A DNA stretch of 64,000 nt. Origin: GCA-2683825 sp965662355. Its GTDB lineage: Bacteria > Planctomycetota > UBA1135 > GCA-002686595. This document shows, piece after piece, positions 7,816 through 17,580 of this stretch. A program made the translations under genes and the position numbers. The stretch is from contig CBFIHP010000004.1 of the NCBI GenBank assembly GCA_965662355.1, forward strand, positions 248,001-312,000, written 5' to 3'. Numbering within the stretch: the stretch's first letter is position 1; each line of letters starts with the position of its first letter. The notes under the pieces were generated by a model. The model saw nothing but the letters and a program-made list of their open reading frames with translations. It made no database searches and was not told the DNA's origin.

Positions 7816-10800
7816 CTATTGAAGCAGAAACACCTCTACGGTGACCGGCGCGCCGCTCTTGTAGCTGGCCTTCTGATCCTTGTTCATGAAGACGGTGAAC
7901 TTGATCGTCAGCTCTTCCTTGGGCCCGATAGCCGCCAGCTCGCGCTCCGCGAACTCCACGGGCCCATTCAGGCCGTTGCATGTCAGCCTCACCTTGAGGC
8001 TCTTCATGATCTCGTCGGCCTTGCTCCTCAGGACGATTTCGTAGTAGACGCCCGACCCCGCGCTGTTCCAGCCCTTGCGCTGCTTGCTGAGAACCTTGTA
8101 CTTCCTCATGTCGAGCTCGACGTACTTCTTGGCGGCCGGCTTGGCTTCTCGAGGAACGGGCTTGGTCCGCGCCTTGGGCTCCGCCTTGTCATTCGCCGTG
8201 GACACCTGCGAGTGTTGCCAAGGCTCCCCACAGACTTCGGAGGGCTCCGGGAGTTTGCGATACTTTCGGTCGCTCAGATAATGCGGGCGATACTGATCGA
8301 CCATCTTGAACCCGGCATCGGAACACCACTTAGCGTTCCACAACACCTTGGGACGTTTGCCGTCCTTGATCGGGAAGTAGAGGGCGAAGTTATTCAGTTC
8401 TGTGACGCTGGAGAAATTCGAGCTGGATCCGAGCAGCTTCACCTGCGCCTCGTCGATCGTTGGCGGTCGCTCGCTCTCCTCCGGCGAAAAGGCGACGCGA
8501 AAGCCTCGATCGGCCGTGGCGCGCAAGGGATGGTCGAACTCGCGGTCGGTAGCGGCGAAACGGCTCCCTGGAAGCGTGCGCCAGCTGGAGCCACGTATGA
8601 CGACGGGTTGAGCACGGTCTTCGGGCTCGAGATTTTCCCATACCGTAACGGGGTCTCGGGCCTCCATTCGCGAGACGCCTTCAGGGTCGAAGACATCCTG
8701 CACCCACTCGGACACGTTGCCGTGAAGGTCATAGACCTCGATGCCATCGCGCTCGAATGTCCCGACGGGCGCCGTGTAGGCCATGCCGTCCTTTCCGGCC
8801 AAGTTGCCCTGCTCGGCCAGAGTCTGTGCAACGTACTCCCATTCGGCTTCGGTCGGCAATCGAAAGCCGTAGGCGTCGCAAAAAGCCTGGGCATCCACCC
8901 AGCTGACCAGGGTGACCGGGTGGTCCGGTCGTTCCACGGAGGAAACTCCAGGGATCGGACTTCTCCAGTTCTCACCCCGCTTCTCTTTCCACACGTTCGC
9001 GGCGAGCGTGAGAGCACTCAGCTTGTATCGCTCGGTCGTGGTGACGTAGCCATGGGCCGCGGTGAACCCGGCCCACTGCTTGCGCGTCGTCTCGAAGATC
9101 GAAAGGTAGAAGGGTCGAGTCAATTCGATTCGACGCGCCGCACCGGGTTCCCCGAAGCTATTGCGGCTCGTCCCCATCACGAAGACTCCGGGGGCCTCGA
9201 GTACGAATTCGATGCCCGTCTCCGTGTGCTGGATCATTCGCGGCCAATCGCCGACTCCAGGTGCATCGTCGAGCTTTGTGAAACCCGGCACGTGGCGTGA
9301 GGTTCGTTCGACCTCGTAGGAGATCTTCGAATTCACGAAGAGGCCTCTGGAGTCACTCGCGACCCACTCGAATTCGAAGCTCTCGCCTTCGAAGGGTGGG
9401 GCCACGGTCAACGTGGCCTCTCGCCCCGCGGTATCAAGAACCGGCTCACCTACATTCGTGCGCAGGCCCTCGATCGGCTGGTCGAACTGCCAGCGCAGCT
9501 TGAGGGGGTCGTACCTGGAGATACGCTGCGCGTTCGCCGGCAGCAACCCGATGAGTTGTGGTCGCCGATAATGCGTCACCGATAGCGTATGTTCGCTACG
9601 GTTGCCGGCAAGATCCATGGCCGCGAGAAGCACCTCTTCGGCGACAGCTTCCGATGACGCGCCTGAAGAGGATCCATCAAAAGCAGGCCGAGACAGATCG
9701 AGCTTGGTGCGCCACGTCCCGGGACTGGCTTCGCTCAAGCGCAGCTCCTGGCCCCGAAAGTGGCCCTCCACCCGGTCGAGATGCTCGTCCTGAGCGCGGA
9801 ACTCGATGGTCAACTCCATGGCATCGGTTTCGATCGATGGCTCCGGGTGGGAGAGCAGCTCGATGCGGGGTGGTTGATCGTCGCGCAAGATGGAAAATTC
9901 AAGCTGTGCCGTACCGCTTTCCAGCATGTACACGTGCTGGCCAGTTAGGAGCTCGATCTCCTTGTCGAAGGCCCCGAACGAATCGGTGGGGATGTCGAAC
10001 TGCGCCCCATCCGAGGAGCGAACATGCAAGCCCACTTCCTCCGCGGGTGTGACGCTGCCCACGATTCGCAACCTGGGTTCACGCGTGATCGTCAGCTCGG
10101 GGAATTCGGTATCCAGGGCGATCACCTGCGGGATCGCAGCCCGCGGCCCTTCGTCTCCCGCAGGAGCAAACAGCTTCCATCCGACGAGCCCGAAGAAGAC
10201 CACCGCAGAGGCGACGATCCACCTCGAGGCTGTCCGACTTCGTCGGCCTTTCCCGACAGCCGTCCTTGCACGCACACCAGGCGGATCCGGGGGTACCCTG
10301 GAAATGCCATCGAGCCAGGCTAGCGCTTCGCCCAACGACGCGGGGCGCTCGCCCGGCTCCTTCGCCAACATGGCTTGCACGAGCGCATCCAACCGAGTCG
10401 AGCCGGAGCGCAAGGGTGGGACTTTCTTCTCGCGATGCTGGAGAGCGACGTCACCGGAGTCGAAGGGCGGCGCTCCGTGTATCAACTCGAACATGGAAAT
10501 CCCAACGCTGTAGACGTCTGCGGCGGGAGTCGGCTGCTCGCCCATGAGGACCTCGGGAGCCATGTAGGCCACCGTGCCCGAGGGACGATAGTTGGAACTG
10601 CTCGAACGTATGTTCTTGGCGACGTAGGCCAGTCCGAAGTCCGCGATCTTCAGCATTTCGCCGCTAGCACCGAGTCGCTGCTCCGGAGGCTTCGACAGCA
10701 GCAGGTTCGCAGGCTTGATGTCGCTGTGTGTGATCCCCTCGCCATGGGCGTAGTCCAATGCCGGACTGATCTGCTCCAGGGCCCACCGGACCTCGCCAGG

Positions 10801-11139
10801 AGTGACCACGTCGTAACAGTTCAGGTGGTTGTGAAGGTTGCCGCCGCGGAGATACTCCTGGACCAGGAAGAAGTGCCCGTCCACGGCGTGAAACGTAAAG
10901 AGGCGCACGATGTTCTGGTGGTTCAGCTTGAACAGCACCTTGGCCTCTTCCCTCAGATCGCCCATGGCGGACGTATCCTCGGCCAGATCGGGGGCAATGA
11001 ATTTCAAGGCGACATCGGCCTCGAGGACGATGTCGGTGGCAAGCCAAACGACTCCCATCCCCCCCTCCCCCAGCTTGCCCTCTAGGCGGTAGCGCCCGAG
11101 GCGCATTTTAGGGCGTAGCTTGTTCTTTTCCGTAGTCAA
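7816..11139 (-). CDS. Membrane serine/threonine protein kinase with sulfatase-modifying-factor-like domain
   Basis: The protein is 1107 residues. The N-terminal Hanks-type kinase domain (about 16-280) has a glycine loop GEGGMG (24-29), Lys46 in VALKF, the catalytic loop HSDIKPAN (138-145, HSD instead of HRD) and DFG (167-169). A membrane span lies at about 307-324, then beta-rich extracytoplasmic sequence. A formylglycine-generating-enzyme-like domain follows in the second half (VFVMGTSRNSFGEPG, GFRLPTEAEWEY, YDLHGNVSEWVQD, RGSSWRT). No cysteine lies near RGSSW, so it probably binds rather than oxidises. The last 200 residues are unassigned. The kinase likely phosphorylates cytoplasmic targets in response to an envelope signal. 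It diverges from the PSD1 operon across about 90 bases, which suggests a functional or regulatory link. Confidence 0.88.
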   Translation of the reverse strand: MTTEKNKLRPKMRLGRYRLEGKLGEGGMGVVWLATDIVLEADVALKFIAPDLAEDTSAMGDLREEAKVLFKLNHQNIVRLFTFHAVDGHFFLVQEYLRGGNLHNHLNCYDVVTPGEVRWALEQISPALDYAHGEGITHSDIKPANLLLSKPPEQRLGASGEMLKIADFGLAYVAKNIRSSSSNYRPSGTVAYMAPEVLMGEQPTPAADVYSVGISMFELIHGAPPFDSGDVALQHREKKVPPLRSGSTRLDALVQAMLAKEPGERPASLGEALAWLDGISRVPPDPPGVRARTAVGKGRRSRTASRWIVASAVVFFGLVGWKLFAPAGDEGPRAAIPQVIALDTEFPELTITREPRLRIVGSVTPAEEVGLHVRSSDGAQFDIPTDSFGAFDKEIELLTGQHVYMLESGTAQLEFSILRDDQPPRIELLSHPEPSIETDAMELTIEFRAQDEHLDRVEGHFRGQELRLSEASPGTWRTKLDLSRPAFDGSSSGASSEAVAEEVLLAAMDLAGNRSEHTLSVTHYRRPQLIGLLPANAQRISRYDPLKLRWQFDQPIEGLRTNVGEPVLDTAGREATLTVAPPFEGESFEFEWVASDSRGLFVNSKISYEVERTSRHVPGFTKLDDAPGVGDWPRMIQHTETGIEFVLEAPGVFVMGTSRNSFGEPGAARRIELTRPFYLSIFETTRKQWAGFTAAHGYVTTTERYKLSALTLAANVWKEKRGENWRSPIPGVSSVERPDHPVTLVSWVDAQAFCDAYGFRLPTEAEWEYVAQTLAEQGNLAGKDGMAYTAPVGTFERDGIEVYDLHGNVSEWVQDVFDPEGVSRMEARDPVTVWENLEPEDRAQPVVIRGSSWRTLPGSRFAATDREFDHPLRATADRGFRVAFSPEESERPPTIDEAQVKLLGSSSNFSSVTELNNFALYFPIKDGKRPKVLWNAKWCSDAGFKMVDQYRPHYLSDRKYRKLPEPSEVCGEPWQHSQVSTANDKAEPKARTKPVPREAKPAAKKYVELDMRKYKVLSKQRKGWNSAGSGVYYEIVLRSKADEIMKSLKVRLTCNGLNGPVEFAERELAAIGPKEELTIKFTVFMNKDQKASYKSGAPVTVEVFLLQ

Positions 11140-11227
11140 CTCGGCTTACCGCAACGGCCCATCGGTGATTCGGAGTGCACGCTGGTGGCGCAGCGTAACA
11201 GACGCGGATAATCTACCACGACTCTCG

Positions 11228-14200
11228 ATGCACCTGGGAACCGCACTATTCGCCCTCTCTAGCGCCCTGGGCACCTCCGTTTCGTTCACGGCTTGGGGTC
11301 CGCAAGACCCGCGTCCTGATGAGAAGCGGGGTGACGGACTGTGGGATGCAGCGCGGGATGTCATCGAGAAGCGTTGTCTCGGGTGCCACGGCGGCGAACG
11401 AGTCAAGAGTGGTTTGCGCTTCTCGGACTTCGAGACATTCCGTCGCGGCGGCAACCGAGGGCCGGTCGTCAACACGACAACGCCGGACAGCAGTCGCTTG
11501 CTCGAGGTCATCGGTTACGAGAACCCCGAGCTGGCCATGCCTCCCGGGGGGCAACTACAGGCGCATGAAATCGACGCGTTGCAACGCTGGGTTCTCGGTG
11601 GTGCACCGTGGCCCGAGGATCCTCTCTCGGGACAACTCGCGAATCCCGCGCTGTTCCAGCAAGAGCAGCACTCACCAAACGCGTTCGATGACGCCAGAGA
11701 TTGGTGGGCATACCTCCCCCTCGTGCCGCCTGAAGTCCCTAGCGTGGCCAACGCGCACTGGAGCCAGCACCCTATCGACGCCTTCATCGAGAGCCGTCGC
11801 CAACGCGAAAATATCCAGGCCGCCGAACCCGCCAGTCCCGAAACACTCCTGCGCCGCGCGACGTACGACCTACTGGGACTGCCGCCGACGCTTGAACAGC
11901 AAGATGCGTTCGCCGCGCGCATCGCAGCCATCGGTCTGGATGCAGCCTGGAACGAGCTCGTCGAGCGCTTGCTCGAGAGTCCCCACTACGGCGAGCACTG
12001 GGGTCGGCATTGGCTGGATCTCGTGCGCTACGCGGATACGAACGGTTACGAGCGGGATGGAACGAAGCGCAACGCCTGGCGCTACCGCGACTGGGTCATT
12101 CGCTCTCTCAACGCCGACAAGCCCTACGACCGCTTCACGATCGAACAGCTCGCCGGTGACGAGCTCGCCCTGGCCGATCAGGCCAAGCACGACAACGAGG
12201 GGCTCACCGAGGAACAGGCCGAGGCCATACTGGGCACCGGGTACTTCCGCCTGGGCGTCTGGGACGACGAGCCCTCCGATCCGAAGCAGGCCCTGGCTGA
12301 CGAGCTGGCAGACATCGTGGACACGACCGGGCAGGTTTTCCTCGGAACGACCGTCGGCTGCGCTCGCTGTCACGATCACAAGGCAGATCCGATTCGCCAG
12401 AGCGATTATTACGCGCTGACCGCCTTCTTCAACAACCTGAAGAGCTATGGCGGCGGAGCCTTCGGCCAACACCTGGGCGCTGGAATGCACCGCGACCTGG
12501 CGGATGCGGCCGGTCAGGGCGTTCTGGGTCCAGAAGCGCGCGACGAATACGTCCGCGAGCTCGACGAGGCCCTGCTTGGCTACGCCGAACGGCTCGACAT
12601 CGCGCTGCCGAGCGACACGCCGATCCAAGAACGGGTGCTGGTCGCGGATGCCCGCCAGGCCGATACTGCAACCGGCAGCGCTACATGGAAGTACCTCGAA
12701 GGTGAGAGCCCTCTCGGCTGGCACACGCCTGGTTTCGACGATTCGGAATGGGTGGAGGGCCACGGAGGATTCGGCACGGCATTCACGCCGGGATCCAAGG
12801 TGGGTACGGAATGGAAATCCAAGCGCATTCAGCTGCGCACGCGCTTCCGCCTGACCGAGATCCCCGCGCACGTCGCGCTGTCGTTTCACCACGACGAGGA
12901 CGTATCGATCTACTTGAACGGCCAGGAGATCCTCGCGCGTGGTGGCCATCGCAGTGACTACACCGAGATACAACTCGATGGCGAGGCTCGTCAGCACCTC
13001 GTCGTCGGCAGCAATCTGCTAGCCGTCGTATGCCGCCAAACCGGCGGTGGCCAGTTCATCGATGTCGGCCTGCGTGTCGGCCTCTCGCAGAAACCCAAAG
13101 CCGACTGGCTCCAGGAACTCCAGAAGAAGATACGTGCGCAGCCCGACCACCCGGACGCCGGCGCGGTACGCGCCCTCGCTGGACGACGGGAACGCGCGTA
13201 CGCGAGCCCCAGCACCACGCCCTATCCAGCCCTCATCGCTGCCGAGTACGGCGTGGAGGCTCCCCAGCAGCACATCCTGCTGCGCGGCAGCGTGCATGCA
13301 CCCGCCGATCCGGTCGAGGCCAACGTGCCTTTGGTCTTCCGCGCTTCGAGTCCAACCGACTTCTCCGCCACCGAGACGCTCGAGAGTTCGACGGGGCGGC
13401 GTTTGGCCTTCGCGCGTTGGCTGTTCGATGAAGGCAAGTTTCTCACCGCGCGCGTGATGGCCAACCGGCTCTGGCAGTTTCACTTCGGACGCGGGTTGTG
13501 TGCGAGCCCGGGTGATTTCGGGCGGCTTGGAGTCGAGCCGACGCACCCGCTGCTGCTCGATCACCTGGCAGCACAGCTGATCGATCGCAAGTGGTCGCTG
13601 AAGGCCATGCACCGCTATCTGATGGCCAGTCGAACCTACCGCATGTCATCGGTCGGGAGCCAGACAGCCCACACGCTCGACCCGCGCAACAACCTGTATT
13701 GGCGTTTCGATCCGCAGCGCCTCACGGCCGAGCAGTACCGCGATGGTGTTCTGGCGACCAACGCCTCATTGAACAAAGAGCTGTTCGGTCCCAGCGTGTT
13801 CCCCACCCTGGCGCGCGAGGTGCTCGCGACCGCTTCACGCCCGCACGACGCCTGGCGGTATTCGCCACCGGAACAGGAAGTCCGACGCAGCATCTACGTA
13901 TTCGTCAAGCGCTCGTTGCGCCCGCCGCTTTTGGAGAGCCTCGATCAGCCCGATCCGGATCTCCCCTGCCCTGCTCGCTTCCAGACGAACGTACCGACAC
14001 AGGCCCTGATCACGATGAACGGTGCGTTCGTTAATCAGAATGCCGAGCGCCTGGCCGAGAGGCTTCTGCAGACGGATCCCGATCTCGAGCAAGCGATCGC
14101 GCTCGGCATCCGCCTGGCCCTCGGAAGACGCCCAGAGCCGGACGAGCTCGCACGCAACGTGACTTTCGTCAACGAATTGCGCCACCGCCACGATCAGACG

Positions 14201-14269
14201 ACCAACGCTGCCCTCGCGGTGTTTTGCCTGAACCTATACAACCGTAACGAGTTCCTCTGGCTCGATTGA
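11228..14269 (+). CDS. PSD1/PSCyt1 cytochrome protein (DUF1549-DUF1553)
   Basis: The ATG at 11228 gives 1013 residues starting with a signal-like hydrophobic stretch (TALFALSSALGTSVSF). An upstream ATG at 11120 would overlap the divergent kinase gene. The planctomycete cytochrome domain has CLGCH near residue 50 and MPPGG as likely distal ligand region. DUF1549 follows (HPIDAFIESRR; GCARCHDHKADPI near 378), then an inserted jelly-roll-like domain at about 460-620 (DVSIYLNGQEIL), and DUF1553 (RVMANRLWQFHFGRGL, FDPQRLTAEQYRDGVLA, NVPTQALITMN). Such proteins are nearly always paired with a DUF1501 protein, as here 24 bases downstream. Their biochemical role is not established; export and haem binding are supported by sequence. 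Confidence 0.92.
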   Translation: MHLGTALFALSSALGTSVSFTAWGPQDPRPDEKRGDGLWDAARDVIEKRCLGCHGGERVKSGLRFSDFETFRRGGNRGPVVNTTTPDSSRLLEVIGYENPELAMPPGGQLQAHEIDALQRWVLGGAPWPEDPLSGQLANPALFQQEQHSPNAFDDARDWWAYLPLVPPEVPSVANAHWSQHPIDAFIESRRQRENIQAAEPASPETLLRRATYDLLGLPPTLEQQDAFAARIAAIGLDAAWNELVERLLESPHYGEHWGRHWLDLVRYADTNGYERDGTKRNAWRYRDWVIRSLNADKPYDRFTIEQLAGDELALADQAKHDNEGLTEEQAEAILGTGYFRLGVWDDEPSDPKQALADELADIVDTTGQVFLGTTVGCARCHDHKADPIRQSDYYALTAFFNNLKSYGGGAFGQHLGAGMHRDLADAAGQGVLGPEARDEYVRELDEALLGYAERLDIALPSDTPIQERVLVADARQADTATGSATWKYLEGESPLGWHTPGFDDSEWVEGHGGFGTAFTPGSKVGTEWKSKRIQLRTRFRLTEIPAHVALSFHHDEDVSIYLNGQEILARGGHRSDYTEIQLDGEARQHLVVGSNLLAVVCRQTGGGQFIDVGLRVGLSQKPKADWLQELQKKIRAQPDHPDAGAVRALAGRRERAYASPSTTPYPALIAAEYGVEAPQQHILLRGSVHAPADPVEANVPLVFRASSPTDFSATETLESSTGRRLAFARWLFDEGKFLTARVMANRLWQFHFGRGLCASPGDFGRLGVEPTHPLLLDHLAAQLIDRKWSLKAMHRYLMASRTYRMSSVGSQTAHTLDPRNNLYWRFDPQRLTAEQYRDGVLATNASLNKELFGPSVFPTLAREVLATASRPHDAWRYSPPEQEVRRSIYVFVKRSLRPPLLESLDQPDPDLPCPARFQTNVPTQALITMNGAFVNQNAERLAERLLQTDPDLEQAIALGIRLALGRRPEPDELARNVTFVNELRHRHDQTTNAALAVFCLNLYNRNEFLWLD

Positions 14270-14293
14270 CTCGTTCCACGACCCGCTCTCCAA

Positions 14294-15751
14294 ATGAACG
14301 CCGGACAAAAGAACTTCTGCGGCCAGACGCGACGTGAGTTTCTGTGGCAAACCGGCAACGGCTTCGGGGCGGTCGCCCTATCGGGACTCCTGGGGTCCAG
14401 CTGGCTCGCCAACCAGCCCCTGGCGGCGGGCGGCGCGGCAAACCCCTTGGCAGGCATGCGTCCGCTTCTGCCGAAGACGAAGGCGAAGAGCGTCATCTTC
14501 CTCTTCATGTATGGAGGGCCCAGCCAGGTCGACACCTTCGATCACAAGCCAGAGCTGTACGCCTTCGACGGCAAGACCATCGACGTGCCCACGTTCGGGC
14601 GCCAAGGCAAACGGCCGGGGGGCCGGATCGTGGGACCTAAGTGGCATTTCCGGCCCTACGGCCAGTGCGGCAAGATGGTTTCGGACCTGTTTCCGCATCT
14701 AGGAAGCTGTGTCGATGACATCGCCTTTCTGCATTCGATGTACGCCGAGAGCCCGATCCACGGCTCGGCGCTGTTGAACATGAATTGCGGGCGCCTCCTC
14801 AGCGGACATCCCAGCCTCGGCTCGTGGATCAATTACGGCCTGGGAAGCGTCAACAAGAACCTACCGGGCTATGTCGTGATGCTGGACGAGCCCGGGGGAC
14901 CCATCAACGGCGCGAAGAACTGGACCAGCGGCTACATGCCTGCGTCATTACAAGGTGTGCAGGTGCGCTCGCAGGGAGCTCCAATTCTCGATCTCGAACC
15001 GCCGCCGCACCTGCGCGGTGACCTGCAGCGAAGCTTCCTGGATCACCTGAAGAGCGAGAACCTCGCCCACGCGCGCGCCCATCCCGGCAACCCCGAGCTA
15101 CAGGCGCGCATCGAGCAATTCGAACTCGCGTACCGCATGCAAGCCTCCGCGCCCGAGGCCGTCGAATTATCGCAGGAGCCGGATTCGATCCAACACCTCT
15201 ACGGCCTGGACAATCCGCGTACGGAGACCTTCGGACGCAAGTGCCTCTTCGCGCGCCGCCTGGTCGAGCGCGGCGTGCGCTTCATTCAGATTTATGGGGG
15301 TGGCGGCCACAACGACGACAACTGGGACGCCCACGGCGATTTGGTCAAGAACCACTCGTATCACGCCGGCCGAACGGACCGACCGATCGCGGGGCTGCTC
15401 AAGGACCTGAAGCAGCGTGGTTTGCTCGAAGAGACGCTGGTCGTCTGGGGCGGCGAGTTCGGCCGTCAGCCTACGGCTGAATACGCCGAAGGCACGGGCC
15501 GCGACCACAACTCGTGGGGCTTCACCATGTGGATGGCGGGCGGCGGCATCAAGGGCGGTGTCAGCGTCGGCCGAACAGACGAGCTGGGCGCGAAAGCAGT
15601 CGAAGATCGCTTCCACGTGAAGAACCTCCACGCAACCATCCTGCATCTCATGGGACTCGACCCGAACGGCCTGACATATTTCTTCAATGGACTCGATCAA
15701 AAGCTGGTCGGGGTCGAGGGCGCGGAGCCAATTGGGCAGGTCCTCGCGTGA
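14294..15751 (+). CDS. DUF1501 protein, Tat-exported
   Basis: The 485-residue protein opens with a twin-arginine signal (QTRREFLWQTGNGFGAVALS) and contains the DUF1501 pattern: SVIFLFMYGGPSQVDTFDHK, the GPIHGSALLNMN-like segment, RGVRFIQIYGGGGHNDDNWD, LVVWGGEFGRQPTAE, GRDHNSWGFTMWMAGGGIKGG and LHATILHLMGLDP. The fold resembles alkaline-phosphatase/sulfatase proteins, but the catalytic role is not established. It lies 24 bases after the DUF1553 gene. Its TGA overlaps the GTG of the next gene, so the two are translationally coupled. Confidence 0.93.
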   Translation: MNAGQKNFCGQTRREFLWQTGNGFGAVALSGLLGSSWLANQPLAAGGAANPLAGMRPLLPKTKAKSVIFLFMYGGPSQVDTFDHKPELYAFDGKTIDVPTFGRQGKRPGGRIVGPKWHFRPYGQCGKMVSDLFPHLGSCVDDIAFLHSMYAESPIHGSALLNMNCGRLLSGHPSLGSWINYGLGSVNKNLPGYVVMLDEPGGPINGAKNWTSGYMPASLQGVQVRSQGAPILDLEPPPHLRGDLQRSFLDHLKSENLAHARAHPGNPELQARIEQFELAYRMQASAPEAVELSQEPDSIQHLYGLDNPRTETFGRKCLFARRLVERGVRFIQIYGGGGHNDDNWDAHGDLVKNHSYHAGRTDRPIAGLLKDLKQRGLLEETLVVWGGEFGRQPTAEYAEGTGRDHNSWGFTMWMAGGGIKGGVSVGRTDELGAKAVEDRFHVKNLHATILHLMGLDPNGLTYFFNGLDQKLVGVEGAEPIGQVLA

Positions 15752-17580
15752 GCTGGCACCGAGTGTTCGCCCTGCTGTTCGTCTTCGGGTTTGCGCTCCG
15801 GATCGCTCCTTCTGCCAACGCGCAGGGCATGGAGCCGGATACCAGCGATCTGGTCGCACGCATCTTCACGGAGCGTTGCCTGCGCTGCCACGGCCCAAAG
15901 AAACAGCGGGGTGAATTGCGGCTGGACAACAAGGAGGGGGTCCTGTCGGTGGTCGAACCCCGCTCCCCGACGGAGAGCGAGTTGCTCCGCCGCGTCTCAC
16001 TGCACGAGGATGCCGAAGACGCGATGCCCCCCGACGGGGCGCGACTGAAGGCCGAAGAGATCGCGACTCTGAAGCGCTGGATCGACGAGGGTGCGCCCAC
16101 CGGCGCGTTCGAGAGGGGAGCAGAGAACAGCGCTCGGAAGGAGGCGCAACGACACTTGCTCCTGGAACAGGTGCGCAGAAGCAGCCGTGCCAGGGTCGTC
16201 GAGCTGGATGACTTCGGGACACGCCTGCGCGTGGACTTCTCCCTCACGCAGGGCAAGATCGGAAAGCGCAACCTCGGCGCACTCGGCCGCGCGGGCAAGG
16301 AAATCGTCGAACTATCCCTGGCCGGCCGGTCCATCGGTGATGCGGAGGTCGAGGCCTTCCCTTTGATGTTGAACCTTGAGCGGTTGCATATGGAGCGCAC
16401 GACGATCAGCGACGCGGGCATGCCACGGCTCGTGCAGCGTGCGCCGAATGTCCGTTACTTGAACCTGCACTCGACGCAGATCACGGCGAAATCGTGCCTC
16501 GCCCTGCAGCACCTGGCGCGGCTGGAGCGACTCGTTCTGTTCGGCACCGAGATCGATGAGGCTTCCGTGGAGGCTTTTCAGAAGGCGCATCCCGGAGTCA
16601 ATGTCACGGGTACCGCAAGCCTCTCCGAGAGTCCTTTTGGTCCCGCTTCCAACAACCGCGGACCGCGCATGGTGCTGGCCGCGGATGCTTCGAAACAACG
16701 CATCGCGCTCCTGCGTGAAAATGCGATCCGACACTTCGACCTGGTCTGGGAGCACCCCATTCAACAGATCCATGATCTGCAGGTGCTCGAGAACGGCAAC
16801 ATTCTCTTCCAGGAGAGCTGGACCCGGCTCGTCGAAATCGATCCGCGCACAAAGGACCTCGTCTGGAGCTACGACGCACAGAAGTTCAATCGCGAGAGTC
16901 CTGAAGAACGCGTCGAGATTCATGCCTTCCGACAGTTGCGAGGAGGCCTGACGATGATCGCCGAGTCGGGTCCCGCGCGCATCTTGGAGGTCGATCGCGC
17001 CGGCGAGATCCGTATCACCGTCCCCTTGACCGTCGAAAACCCGCATCACCATCACGACACGCGCCTGGTGCGCAAGACACCTGCGAATACGTACCTTGTC
17101 GCTCACGAGGCCGATGGTGCGGTGCGCGAATACGATTCACAGGGCAAGCTCATCTGGTCCTTTGACGTCCCGCTCTTCGAACGCGAGCGCGCAGGCGGTC
17201 ACGGACTGGAGGCCTGGGGCAACCAGGTTTTCGCGGCCGAACGGCTAACCAATGGCAACACGCTGATCGCCACGGGCAATGGGCACTCGGTGCTAGAAGT
17301 GACGCCGGCGAAGGACGTGGTCTGGCATCTGAAACAGAACGACATCGAGGGCGTCCGCCTGGCCTGGGTCACGACGCTGCAGGAACTCCGCAATGGCAAC
17401 CTGGTGATCGGCAACTGCCACGCGGGTCCGGAACAACCCCAGCTGATCGAGATCACACGCGACAAGAAGCTCGTGTGGCAGTTCCGTGACTTCGAGCGTT
17501 TCGGAAACTCCCTGTCCAACGCGTGGGTCATCGAAGATCCGCTGGTGCAATCGGGACTCCCCATCCAAACAGGTCGCTGA
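15748..17580 (+). CDS. PSCyt1 cytochrome fused to leucine-rich-like repeats and a propeller
   Basis: The GTG at 15748 overlaps the preceding TGA (GTGA) and gives a good signal peptide (FALLFVFGFALRIAPSANAQ). Other in-frame starts upstream would lie inside the DUF1501 gene. In the 610-residue product a PSCyt1 domain has CLRCH at about 44-48 and DAMPPDGARL. Leucine-rich-like units follow at about 180-285 (RYLNLHSTQITAKSC, RLVLFGTEIDEASVEAF). A repeated-blade region of arylsulfotransferase/PQQ-propeller type occupies about 300-600 (DLQVLENGNILF, DTRLVRKTPANTYLVAHEAD, LTNGNTLIATGNGHSVLEV). It is exported and probably binds a single c-type haem. The ATG of the next gene overlaps its TGA. Confidence 0.82.
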   Translation: MSWHRVFALLFVFGFALRIAPSANAQGMEPDTSDLVARIFTERCLRCHGPKKQRGELRLDNKEGVLSVVEPRSPTESELLRRVSLHEDAEDAMPPDGARLKAEEIATLKRWIDEGAPTGAFERGAENSARKEAQRHLLLEQVRRSSRARVVELDDFGTRLRVDFSLTQGKIGKRNLGALGRAGKEIVELSLAGRSIGDAEVEAFPLMLNLERLHMERTTISDAGMPRLVQRAPNVRYLNLHSTQITAKSCLALQHLARLERLVLFGTEIDEASVEAFQKAHPGVNVTGTASLSESPFGPASNNRGPRMVLAADASKQRIALLRENAIRHFDLVWEHPIQQIHDLQVLENGNILFQESWTRLVEIDPRTKDLVWSYDAQKFNRESPEERVEIHAFRQLRGGLTMIAESGPARILEVDRAGEIRITVPLTVENPHHHHDTRLVRKTPANTYLVAHEADGAVREYDSQGKLIWSFDVPLFERERAGGHGLEAWGNQVFAAERLTNGNTLIATGNGHSVLEVTPAKDVVWHLKQNDIEGVRLAWVTTLQELRNGNLVIGNCHAGPEQPQLIEITRDKKLVWQFRDFERFGNSLSNAWVIEDPLVQSGLPIQTGR

